64,000 nucleotides of DNA from NCBI RefSeq assembly GCF_030052815.1, contig NC_079498.1, positions 81,702,992 through 81,766,991 on the forward strand, written 5' to 3'. This DNA is from Hevea brasiliensis (lineage: Eukaryota; Streptophyta; Magnoliopsida; Malpighiales; Euphorbiaceae). Under the pieces are notes generated by a model, which was not told where the DNA came from, did not search any database, and saw nothing but the letters and a program-made list of their open reading frames with translations. The position numbers were made by a program, and so were the translations under genes. Positions 25,901 through 35,437 of the stretch are shown here, piece by piece (position 1 is the stretch's first letter; each line of letters starts with the position of its first letter).

Positions 25901-26149
25901 TTCCACAGGTTCCAAAGAACTGTTTTCTCCATTTTTAGCCGGCACTCTGCCGGATTTTCTGTAAAATTTTCAGAACCTTAAATTAATTCATAATTTCAAT
26001 AAATAAATTAAATAATATAAATTTCACTTAGTGACCCATAAATAAATAAATTAAAAATGATAAATATCAATGAGATAAGATAGGGTGCTCCAGCACACTC
26101 TGTGGTATATCTTGCTCGGCTACACTGTAGACGGGTAAGAAGTGTCACA
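22991..26149 (+). repeat. 5' LTR of element B
   Basis: It starts TGTAACATCC and ends GTGTCACA, followed by the primer site. A hairpin CTAAGCA / TGCTTAG lies at 25518-25535 and is shared with element D (58771-58788). The block GCCGGCACTCTGCCGG near 25937 is also present, inverted, in D near 58330. No gene is inside. Confidence 0.9.
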
Positions 26150-26154
26150 TTTAG

Positions 26155-26166
26155 TGGTATCAGAGC
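26155..26166 (+). promoter_or_regulatory. Primer binding site of element B (initiator Met tRNA type)
   Basis: TGGTATCAGAGC starts 5 nt after the LTR end. It is the standard complement of the plant initiator tRNA-Met 3' end used by chromoviruses. The 110 nt between it and the gag ATG (26278) hold nothing else that I can recognise. Confidence 0.9.
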
Positions 26167-26277
26167 ACGGTTTAGGCGTTTCTGGGTCTAGATGGAGTAC
26201 ATACCATTGCATTGCATTTGTAAATGTTGAGGTGGCACTAATGCAAATCTGTTGTTTTTGGTTCTTTTGATTAGGAT

Positions 26278-27441
26278 ATGGATACTGCTTCTCAAAGAGC
26301 AGTTGATTAAGAGGTGGAGAATCATGCTCCACTAAGGGCTGAATTAGGAGACAGGGGAGAACCTGCTCCACCAGCAGCTGAGGCGCTTGCCCAACCTCAG
26401 TTTGCATTATTCTAGCAAATGACTGAATTTTAATGGTAAATGATGGGAGCAATTTCACCACCACAACCACAGCCATAACCTCTGCCACCACCACAAAAGT
26501 CCCATCTGGAGAAGCTATGAAAACATGGGGCTGTAGATTTCTTGGGGAAGAAGGAGGATGACCCCATGACAGCTGAAAATTGGCTTGATAGAACTGGAAG
26601 AGTATTTAAACATCTCCACTGTACCCCAGAGCAGAACCTGGAGGGTACTGTGTCCCTACTTCAAGATGATGCATACCAATGGTGGGACACAATATCCAGT
26701 GAGGTGCAGCTAGATCATATCACTTGGGATTTCTTCCTCACAGAGTTCAGGAAGAAGTATGTCAGTAAGGTGTACCTAGAAGAGAGAAGAAGAGAATTTA
26801 TCAGTATGAGGCAGAGGCAGCTATCAGTAGCAGAATATGAGTGAGAATTTATCAGACTGAGCCGGTATGGGAGAGAGATAGTCCCTACAGAGCCTGAGAG
26901 GTGTAGAAGGTTTGAAGAAGGGCTAAATGACAATATTAAGCTCATGATAACAGCGTTGGAGATTACAGATTTTGCCAAATTAGTTGACACTGCATTGAAA
27001 GTAGAAAGAGTCAGAATAAATGAGCAGAACAGAAGGGAAAGACAGCAAAAGAGGGGTCCAGGTCAGTCTAGTTCATACTCTGCTCCCAGTAAGAAGTATA
27101 AGGGTCCACCTGCTCAGAGTTTGGGTCAGCCTCAAGGTTAGGGTCAGCCCCAGGGGCCCAGACCACAGTTCACACCTAAGAGAGGCCAGTCCACAGCATC
27201 AGTGGGCAGCTTTCCAAGGACAGTGCTCAGGGGACCAGCCCCAGTAGCTTCTGTAGCTTATCCACACTGTCAGAGGTGGCACAAGGGGGAGTGTTGGAGA
27301 GTGACTAGTGCTTGCTTACAGTGTGGGTCTACAGAATATCATATCAAAAATTGTCCAAAAAGGACTACTACAGCTGCCCAAGCACAAGCAGATAGGCCTG
27401 CCCCTGCACCTCAAAAGGGTAGAAGGCCCGATAAATCTAAG
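26278..27441 (+). pseudogene. Element B gag, truncated by junction with element C
   Basis: The frame begins at ATG 26278 but meets TAA after ten codons, with several TAG/TAA stops before 26542. From 26542 it is open (GKKEDDPMTAENWLDR, VSLLQDDAYQWWDTI, EFRKKYVSKVYLEERRREF) to a TGA at 26842 and continues through ITDFAKLVDTALKVERVR. Near 27315 is a CCHC-type knuckle in which the His position reads Tyr (CLQCGSTEYHIKNC). The frame runs into element C at about 27442. Wording is that of Tekay/Del-type gag. Confidence 0.85.
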
Positions 27442-28728
27442 GCAGATAGAAGACCCCAAGACTTTGGCAAAACTTGGGTTCTCCCGAACAATCCGGTTGT
27501 TCTCCAGGGAAGCGATCAGCACTTGAGCGCCACGAGAAGGGGGCCTCGCAGGAGGTTGAGAATGACCCCCTTCTGTGCTTGGAGCAACTGGAGGAGGTGG
27601 AGGCGGCTCTTCTCGTCGAGGAGGAGATCGGACAGCTTCTGCGATCGGCGGTCCAGAAGGTCGAGGCGGGTCTCCTTGTATCTCCCCAGGTTCATGGCCA
27701 GGTGTTCGAAGCAGTTCTGAACGCTTCATCTCTTTTACTTTCCGGGAAATCTCTCTTTCTTTCTTCCGCTTCCTGGAACCCTCACCACCCGCCATACCTG
27801 CACAAAGAAGAGGTCAGTGAGATCGCTAAGGTCCTGAGATCTGAGATGTAGAAAATACCAATGCCGAGGTCAGAGAGTGGAAGTTCGCGATCTTGGCCGG
27901 TGATCAGCTGTATGGTCCAATGGTGCAGCTCGGCAGTCACCGCATCTAAACAGGAGAACTTCTAAGTGGCCGCCTGATTCTTCAGTTCCATCACTATTAG
28001 GCTTTCCTCCTTGTTCAGGGTAATACGCTTCGAAATCAAGGGCCTCTGGTGCCACCAGCTACGGGGGAAGTCCTCAAAGCAGGTCGGATTTTTGCTCCTC
28101 AGAATGAAGAAGCGGTTCTTCCAATTCTTAAGGGAGGAGGGCAGATCGGTAAAGAGCCCACAATGAGGCTTCGCCTGAAAAAACCAGTGCTCATCTTCCA
28201 TTCGGCGAGTTAGCTTGTGCAGTTCGGTGAACACCTTAGCCGTAGGACTGATTCCCTTAGCTCGGCACAGGCCTCGGAAGGCTACTAAGATCCGCCACGA
28301 GTTAGGGTGAACTTGAGCAATGCACACTCAGTGATATTTTAGGACCTCCTTGAAGAAGTCATCCAGGGGGAATCGAAGACCGGCCTTTAACTGTTCCTCG
28401 TATACCATAACCATGTCATTCTCTTCAAAGAAGTGATCAGCTCGGTGATCGCCGGATAAGTTAAATGCGAATCAGGATGAATATTGTACTCCTGGCTAAA
28501 CGATTGCAGATCGGATTCTTGCAAGATCGATGACAGCTCGTCCATAGGAAGATTCTCCCTCCCTGAAGAAGGTGCATGCCTTGATGGTGCGATCCGCCCC
28601 CGAGCTGGAACGGAGAACCTAGGAGGTTCTAGTTGTGCGCTTGGCCCGACCACCTCTTCTTCATTAGACGACCACGAGAACTGAATGGAAGGAGGGCTCG
28701 TCGCTCTCTGACCTTCGGCGCCGCTCAT
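27442..28728 (-). pseudogene. Antisense gene 1 in C 5' LTR (gypsy-type transposase-like domain), truncated
   Basis: From an ATG at 28728-28726 the - strand reads MSGAEGQRATSPPS, then a segment with HPNSWRILVAFRGLCRAKGI and HWFFQAKPHCG and KNWKNRFFIL near 28300-28060. This resembles the plant domain annotated as putative gypsy-type transposon (Transposase_28). A frame break lies near 28460 and a TAG at about 27963. A second exon seems to begin after TTCTTTGTGCAG near 27800, giving a Lys/Arg-rich then Pro-rich segment. The 3' part is lost at 27442. The other LTR (45125-46982) keeps that part. Domain name is from memory and moderately sure. Confidence 0.6.
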
Positions 28729-28885
28729 TTTCAAAGGAAATAAAGAATTTAAACTAAAAAGAAGATCAAAGCCCTTACCAGAGTCTGATCGGCGTCGGAA
28801 GAACTTGAGAAAACTAGAGAACTTTGAAGTTGTGAGCAAGAGACTGAAAATGACATACAGGAGCAAATGGCTAACCCCCCACCCC

Positions 28886-28893
28886 TATTTATA
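28886..28893 (-). promoter_or_regulatory. TATA-like box for antisense gene 1 (5' LTR copy)
   Basis: TATAAATA on the - strand lies about 160 nt upstream of the antisense ATG at 28728, leaving a leader of plausible length. It is identical in the other LTR (47141-47148). Promoter function is inferred from motif and spacing only. Confidence 0.5.
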
Positions 28894-29141
28894 CTCGTCC
28901 GAGCATTTAATGCTCACGAGGTTCCAGGCAGTGCATCGGTTAGCGGGACTCGCCAGCTGTTCTGACACGTCTCACGCATATTCCCAAGATTCCATAAAGA
29001 GATCAGTTAATTATAGAGTGGCAGATCCAGGTGTTTCGAATTATGGATCGGATAAGTGTCATTCAGGTAAAGAATCAGATCGGATAATCATATTAGAGCT
29101 TGGAAAATAATTAATAAGATAATAATTGACAAAATAAAATC

Positions 29142-29147
29142 TTTATT
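29142..29147 (-). terminator. Polyadenylation-like signal for antisense ORF 2
   Basis: AATAAA on the - strand lies about 180 nt after the stop of the antisense ORF at 29328-29684. The other LTR has the same signal at 47397-47402. Function is inferred. Confidence 0.4.
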
Positions 29148-29327
29148 TCCAAAAGATCGAATTACATCATTTGGGCGATCTCAGGAGATCGGAATACATT
29201 TCCAAAAGTCAGATTACATAATTTGGGTGATCTAAAGATCGGAATACATTAGAGATCTGATTACATCAAAAAGCCGATCTCTAAAAGATCAACGGAACAT
29301 CCTATCTAAAGAGGCCTATGTCAATAG

Positions 29328-29684
29328 TCAACATTGTGACTGATCCAAAGGGTGTCGCTGACCAGAGCTTAACCCTCTATCGAAACACCCAATGTGGAGG
29401 AAAGCCGCTGTCGAAACACCCAATGTGGTGAGAAGCCGAATAAACTCGGAAGAGCAACCGCCAAGGTTCAGCGGAACATCAGCAATTTGCTCGGCCAAAA
29501 TCGATTCGCCGATTATGCCGGTGGAATGATTCGGGATCGACACGATCGAGATCCGCGATCCAGATCGGTTAATTGGTCCAGTTCTCTCACCATCATCAAA
29601 CAAGGTTATGCGATCACCAGGATCATAAATTTTCAGTCGAGGAACAAAGAAGTCTATTGAAAAGGGATCAAAAACCACAATCAT
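29328..29684 (-). CDS. Antisense ORF 2 in C 5' LTR, 118 aa, unknown
   Basis: An open frame on the - strand starts MIVVFDPFSIDFF and contains LKIYDPGDRI and SRISIVSIPNHSTGIIG. The equivalent frame is open in the other LTR (47623-47934, 103 aa) with several substitutions and a different end, which comes from a small rearrangement near the stop. A TATATATA box lies about 90 nt upstream (29773-29780) and AATAAA about 180 nt downstream. I do not recognise a domain. It may be a small gene of the element, or an accidental ORF in LTR sequence. Most differences between the copies change residues, so there is no sign of recent selection on the protein. Confidence 0.35.
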   Translation of the reverse strand: MIVVFDPFSIDFFVPRLKIYDPGDRITLFDDGERTGPINRSGSRISIVSIPNHSTGIIGESILAEQIADVPLNLGGCSSEFIRLLTTLGVSTAAFLHIGCFDRGLSSGQRHPLDQSQC

Positions 29685-29772
29685 GACCGGAACGACCGCC
29701 GGAGCAGTTAGAACTGGAAAGTAAGAAGGAAGAGAGGAAAATCGGATGAAGGAAAGTCTCTTTCGTCAGGGG

Positions 29773-29780
29773 TATATATA
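29773..29780 (-). promoter_or_regulatory. TATATATA box upstream of antisense ORF 2
   Basis: TATATATA is set between GGGG runs and about 90 nt upstream of the antisense ATG at 29684. The word is self-complementary, so it could serve either strand. It is conserved in the other LTR at 48023-48030. Confidence 0.4.
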
Positions 29781-30406
29781 GGGGAAAACGGGCATTTATT
29801 GCTAAGCAGAAAATGAAGCGGACGCTTCGGGAATCGAGAGGAATTAATGCTTTGACCGGACCAGGGCTGATTAAGGGATCAGAATAATAGAGATCGGAAG
29901 ATGGGAGATCAGCATGAGAGATCGGAATAGGAGCGTGTCAAGAAGATCGAAAAGGGGGAGGGATCAGAAGGCAAAAAGAATAAGACAAATCCCAAATAAC
30001 TGCCGTCAGAATCAGAGCTGAGGTAGTTAAAGCGTTGCAGACGAGATCTCCACCGCACACCTAAGAATCGCCCGCAATGCTGACAGGTGCCAGGGTATGT
30101 CATGACAGTCCTGTACATCTCAATCTCCACCGTTGATCTCACTTGTAAGGACGAACCCGGAACCCTTGGATCAAGAGAGAAGACGACAAGACCAAGTCTT
30201 TCGCTCTTAGCCCTTAGATCGCTCCGGACAAGAGGATTTGAGACCGTCAGATTGAAAGAAGAAAAGGACGAATATTCTGAAGAATAATCTCAGCCGTTCA
30301 TTTTGGTTCTCTTTAATTCTCAAGCATCCGATCATGTCCTTCAAAATCCAGACCCTCCATCTCCCTCAAAATAAATCCTGACCCTTCATGGGGAGCACCC
30401 GATTCC

Positions 30407-30414
30407 TATAAATA
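30407..30414 (+). promoter_or_regulatory. TATA box of element C, sense strand (5' LTR)
   Basis: TATAAATA is preceded by CGATTCC and followed within about 40 nt by an A-rich stretch. The right LTR has the same box at 48646-48653. It is the best candidate for the element's own promoter. It would place U3 upstream and R-U5, including the hairpin array at 31408-31845, inside the transcript. Confidence 0.6.
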
Positions 30415-31407
30415 CCTGCCTGAAAACTGTTCAAAAAAAACGAAAAAATATATAGACAAGAGGCAGTAACTATAGTGGAATAACTCTGAAACTTAATTCA
30501 GTTTGTTACTCTGCTATTTTTTTGGAGTTTTCGTAGAAAAAACTTTTGAAACTAGTTTTCTGAAGTGTTTTCTTGTAAAAGGGATTCTTGAATACTGAAA
30601 TTTTTCATTTTCAGTTCGTTCATTATCCTGTGGCACTCCCACTTTCTGTCTTTGTTATCCTCTATTTCCATTCATATTGTCTAAGCTCAACTCCACTCAA
30701 GCTTGGTTATTTTGACCCGTTTATATTTTAACAAAGAATACTTCATTTCGAGGCGAACCATAGTCCTCCGGCTGCTAACCTGCAATCTTGCTACTTTTTG
30801 CGATTCTGTAGTTAGTTCAATAGACTCGACTCCCTACAGGTCAGTGTTAATATCGCCATTTTATTAAGTCTAGTTCTCATTTCACGTATTTCCTTTGTCC
30901 TCTTTCTTATGCATGTTGTTTTCTTTAAGTTCATGTCACGCTAAAAAATACAAAGGAAAGATATGCTCTAGTTTACTCCCGTGCTAGCTAACCCACACTT
31001 TTGTTAATCTTTATTATTTCTGAACGCAAGTCATCTAGTCCCGAGTTACGTAGAAGCAGCTAGGCAAAATGTAGGTAACTGTGTTTAAAGTGTCTCTTTG
31101 AAAAAAGAGGGTCTAAATAACACGTCAGGGAAATAGCAAAATTGAATCACTAGGCTGACATGGAAGGCGATCCGGCATAATGCCATAAGGCGGAATAAAA
31201 AATCAAAACTCAGATAAGTAAAAGGGTACAGATAGGATACTGGTAAAGTGACCTTAGGGGAGGTCAGCAAAATTCAGTCCGGCGTCCCTTATTTAGTCAC
31301 AAAGTACCAACGAGTTAAAAGAAGTCTTATTTCGACCTTTGGCACCTTTAAATACTGGAACTCTTAAACTTAGACTCTTATGATATATGGCTGTGTCCAA
31401 ATTTCGA

Positions 31408-31845
31408 AGAGGTCGGAAGAGAGTCTTTATCCGTTCCTCAAACAAAATTTTTAATAAATAATTTAAAAGAGATCAGAGGAGAGTTCTTATCCGGTTCTCA
31501 ATCTAAAATTTAAAATAAATACTCAAAGGAGATCGGAGGAGAGTTCTTATCCGGTTCTCAAACTAAAAATTTAATAAACATTTAGAAAGGAGATCGGAGG
31601 AGAGTTCTTATCCGGTCTCAATTCAAAATTTAAATAAATACTTAATAGAGATCGGAGGAGAGTTCTTATCCGGTCTCAATTCAATTTTAATCTAATGAGT
31701 ATCGGAGGAGAGTTCTTATCCGGTCTCAACTCAGAATTTTAATAAATATTTAATAGAGATCGGGGGAGAGTTCTTATTTGGTCTCAACTCAAAAGTTTAA
31801 TAAATATTAAAGAGTTCGGAGAAGAGTTCTTATCCGATTCTTAAA
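31408..31845 (+). repeat. Hairpin-forming ~60-bp tandem array in C 5' LTR, about eight units
   Basis: Units contain GAGATCGGA, then GGAGAGTTCTTA, then TCCGGTCTC. As RNA the outer words pair over 9 bp with one U-G pair, around a 12-nt loop. AT-rich linkers of about 30 nt separate them. Unit starts are near 31408, 31467, 31527, 31590, 31648, 31698, 31755 and 31812. The right LTR has the same array at about 49646-50085. Confidence 0.8.
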
Positions 31846-32240
31846 TTAAATTTTAATAAAATATTCCTTTCAAATAAAATTAACATACAACAGTAATTCA
31901 CTAAGGTTATCTCATTTACTTATGTATCTGGGTGATCCGAATTTAGTGAAAAATTAAAATTTCCTTTTGACAAAAGGATTAACATGTCCATTCAAGCCCT
32001 CCTAACTAATGCAAAGTTAAATCTACTTACCCTTATTAAGGGACGAGGTGGGGTGCCTAACACCTTCCCCACCCGTTTACGGACCCCGAACCTAGAATCT
32101 CTGTCTTGAAGTGGTTTCATTTCAATCTATTTTCACAAATGGTTTCTTTAGTTTCCCTCAAAACTAAGGTGGCGACTCCTCACTCTTTCCCACTTCGGTG
32201 AGGGTTCATTCAGGCGATCGCAAAACACCTTGCGACAGCT

Positions 32241-32258
32241 TGGCGACTCCGCTGGGGA
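32241..32258 (+). promoter_or_regulatory. Primer binding site of element C (tRNA-Arg type)
   Basis: TGGCGACTCCGCTGGGGA begins 3 nt after the LTR end CTTGCGACA. Ogre elements are known to prime from arginine tRNA with this type of site. The site looks undamaged. Confidence 0.85.
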
Positions 32259-33121
32259 GAGAGTCCAAATTTAACCCCGGTCTAGAGGTCTAAAAAGTAG
32301 ATTTAATTTTCCAATCAAATTATAGTTAGGTGGGCTCACACGGCGATAGTTTACGTGTTAATTTTTGTTTATTCCTACTAACTGTTCCGCTTGTTTTGCT
32401 TGTTTTGCTTGTTTTATCCTCCTACAGTGCTCTTCGTTTCGAAAAAAAAGGGAAAAAGGAAAAAATGGGAAGAATAAAATCCCCCTGAATTGGGAAGAGG
32501 TAAAGGTGTCCCTTCACACACTGAACACTCACATGATGTCCTCACACACTTCGGTCCTATACCCGGGCTTTCTTACCCTTTTAGGAAAGTAGGAGGGGGT
32601 CATGTAGCGATGCAGTGGGTTTTACCCGTTAGTATCCGTGAAGGCTTCGCCGATTGAAACTCGTTCTATCCTTTGTGACACTCGTAGAATTTTCCGATAA
32701 TATCATGGTTATAGAGCGGGCTCTCTTTATTCTGATGAGGGGCAATTTGGGAACACGTGGCTTTTAGAAAATGAGACCTTGATCTAAACTATCACAATAG
32801 TGAAAGTCGTAGTAAGCTACCTTATAAGATAGAACTATCCAATTAGGTAGCACTCATCCGATATCGAGTCTCCTATGCTAGGACAAAAGGGGCATACTTA
32901 CTCTTACCCTATTCTGTTTATTTTACTTTGTTCTTACTTTTAAGGGTAATCTTGAATCATGTTGTTAAGAAAACCTGCGCATTTTCCTACTTTGATAAAT
33001 GTGTAGGTACCACTCTGCCAACAATATAATACAAGATTACCTGAATTTATCCTGCTAACGAGTTTTTCCACAGGCATCACCAAACCAAAAGTCTGTAAGA
33101 AGGATAGGCATCATTTTTATC
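32259..33121 (+). other. Leader of element C, no gene seen
   Basis: Untranslated stretch between the primer site and ORF1. It contains GTTTTGCTT repeats near 32390 and a purine-rich run near 32445. The 75-codon ORF at 32365-32592 has no recognisable homology. A packaging signal would be expected here but I cannot point to one. Confidence 0.5.
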
Positions 33122-35012
33122 ATGGCATCCTCGAGTCAGTCGGCAGAAGAAGTTCAGAATGCTAAACTTTGGTCCAAATCAACTCATACTCCAGTACCCC
33201 CGCAAAATGATGTTTCCAAGGCACATGCTAGCTTACTACCTTCATGGGATCTGAATAAAATTGAGGTCAGAATGAACAGTCTCGAGGGTTTGTCTAATGG
33301 TTGGAGGTCGCTTCCTAATCAGGTCAAGGCACGATTTGAAAAGAAATACGGGAGAATTGCAACCCTAATGCGAGTCAAGGTCCAAATCCCGGCATTAAAG
33401 GCCATGCTGTCAGTTTGGAGTCCTAAGTACGGGGTATTCTCTTTCAATGACATTGATACAGTTCCCACTATGGAAGAATATCAGGCATTACTAGAGATTC
33501 CTTACTCAACACAGAATCGGATCTACCTACACCTTGAGCATAGGCAGACCTGGAAACGATTAACACATTTGTTGGGTATTCCTTCGGAGGAGGAAAAGTT
33601 AAAAGAAACTGTCAAAGGGAACACGCATGGATGGTATTGGACCTACCTCGAGAAACGGTTAGATCAATACCTCTAGAGAAAGCTTGATGGGATCAAGCTT
33701 GATGCACTCGCATTGGGAATCTATGGCCTGATTTTGTTCGGGACCATTAGGAATCATAACTGCGCGACGGTGGAAGTATTCAGGCGGTAGAAAGGCGGAG
33801 GTCAATCCGATACCGGCAATTCTTGCGGAGACCTTATTAACCCTTACCTACTGCAGACAACAGGGTAAAGGGTCCATCAAGTGTTGTTCTCAATTGTTAT
33901 ATCTCTGGATTATCAGTCACATATGCCCTGTGGAGACAAAGGGATTGACTTGGTACCTTGACCAGCCTCCCATCGAGAAGATGGCCCGGTTAATAATCAG
34001 TCCGAAGAATGAACAGCAGTGGCGAGAACAGATTTTGAGTTTCAATAGCCATGATTATTGTTGGAGGAAGCTGTGGCCGTTAGGCCAATCCGTTTTGATC
34101 AACATGGGAGGTAATCAGTCGGTGTCCCTGATCGGAGTGACCGGATACACAAGTTACACTCCGGCATTGGTAATGAGGCAGTTTGGCTCAACACAGACCA
34201 GAATCGACATTGAAGAATACCACCAAGGTCATTTCTACCATGAGCTCAAGGAAGAGGAAGGGTTTAAAATGGCTCGTAGATCCTGGGAAAACATCTCTCT
34301 GATAGAAAGGTCGCCTAAAGGTCCAAGTGCCACACGCGATCATCTTGAATGGAGGGCTGACAGAGATCGAGAACACTCAACTGTAGAATTCGAAGACAGC
34401 GACCCTCGCCGAAACGTCCTATTAGAAGAAGATGATAATCGTCTGGATGACTCATTACAAAAGGCAAATACCGAGAATTCACAACTTCAAGAACAAACAA
34501 AACAGTTGGAAGACCAACGGCAGTGCCTTAAAAGAAAGGTGAGAAGGCTCAGGGAAGAGGCAAGGGCCGAAAAGATAAGGTTCGAAGAGCAGGAAGTACG
34601 GTGGGAAAAGAAAAGAGACTCTCTTCAAGCTGAGGTCAAAGAAATGAAAATGCAGAATAGTAAGCTTCAGGAAAAGATGAAATACCAAGAGGTACTCGTT
34701 GAAGAGTATAAATAGGAAAATAAAAAGAAGAAGCTCGAATTAAAAGAACAGGCACTACTCATCAACGATATCTTGAAAGAGTGTGCTAAGGAAAGGAAAG
34801 AGAAAGAAAAACAGGCTGCTCTCTATCAAGAGCTGAAAGAGAATGTTGACCAGCTGGAGAGAACGATAGCACAGGGAAAACAAGAGCTATTACCCGAATT
34901 CGAGTATGCTCTGAAAGCATTCAACCCTTCCAAACAAGAAGAAAGGATATATGAGTATCTCAGAAAATGCCATCTCATTATAAAGAACCTCCCAGAACCT
35001 AGGCCGATGTAA
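33122..35012 (+). pseudogene. Element C ORF1 (extra ORF before gag, DUF7745-like) with coiled coil
   Basis: Starts MASSSQSAEEVQ at 33122. The first 184 codons are open and contain YGVFSFNDIDTVPTMEEYQALLEIP, wording typical of the uncharacterised plant domain DUF7745 found in Tat/Ogre ORF1. A TAG at 33674 and a frame break near 33850 interrupt it. It resumes at 33894-34715 (WREQILSFNSHDYCWRKLWPLG), then a long heptad-rich coiled coil (about 34440-34900, Glu/Lys/Gln/Leu rich) with a TAG at 34713. The last part is open at 34773-35012 and ends LRKCHLIIKNLPEPRPM. The role of this ORF in Ogre elements is unknown. The intact length would be about 620 residues. Confidence 0.7.
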
Positions 35013-35437
35013 AGAATACGGTGTACGAATTATTCAATTAATGAAATGATTTTTGGACCATTGTTTAGCAAATTTGTGAATGAATAATATGACTCCCGTA
35101 GGAACTTCCTCGCTAGGGTTATGTGAAAAATTGAGTGCGCTATATGGACAGGTATCATAAATGCGCATTCAATCTAGTCATTCACGATCAGACTATCGAA
35201 CGATGCCATGATAAAATTAATGCAATCATCTTTTCGCAGATTTCATTCTGGCTCCCAAACGCCACTGTATCCTTCGTCCGAACAAGGACTTTTAGTTTTT
35301 TTTTACAAAGTTCGAAATTCATTAAAAACTTTTTTTCCTTACAGGAAATCAACATTGCTTCAAACAAGGCAAGTCTGACCAAACACACGGTTCAACCCAA
35401 GCGAGTGTACTTAACAAGATCTCGAACAAGGAAAATA

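Larger units (their letters stand above)
27442..32237 (+). repeat. 5' LTR of element C, missing its first 1.16 kb
   Basis: This segment is collinear with 45693-50475, starting at GCAGATAGAAGACCCC and ending CTTGCGACA. The first 1161 bp of the intact copy (44532-45692) are absent here. The two copies are very similar, with scattered substitutions, often CG against CA or TG. The segment contains antisense ORFs, TATA-like boxes and a hairpin array, each listed separately. Confidence 0.92.

Noticed and set aside
27474..27851. Sense-strand ORFs of 80-125 codons in the C LTR as genes
   Set aside because: They overlap the antisense gene and contain only shadow sequence. The - strand carries the recognisable domains.
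35135..35437. Open frame upstream of C gag as an additional gene
   Set aside because: It reads straight into gag and has no independent features. It is probably leader sequence that happens to be open.
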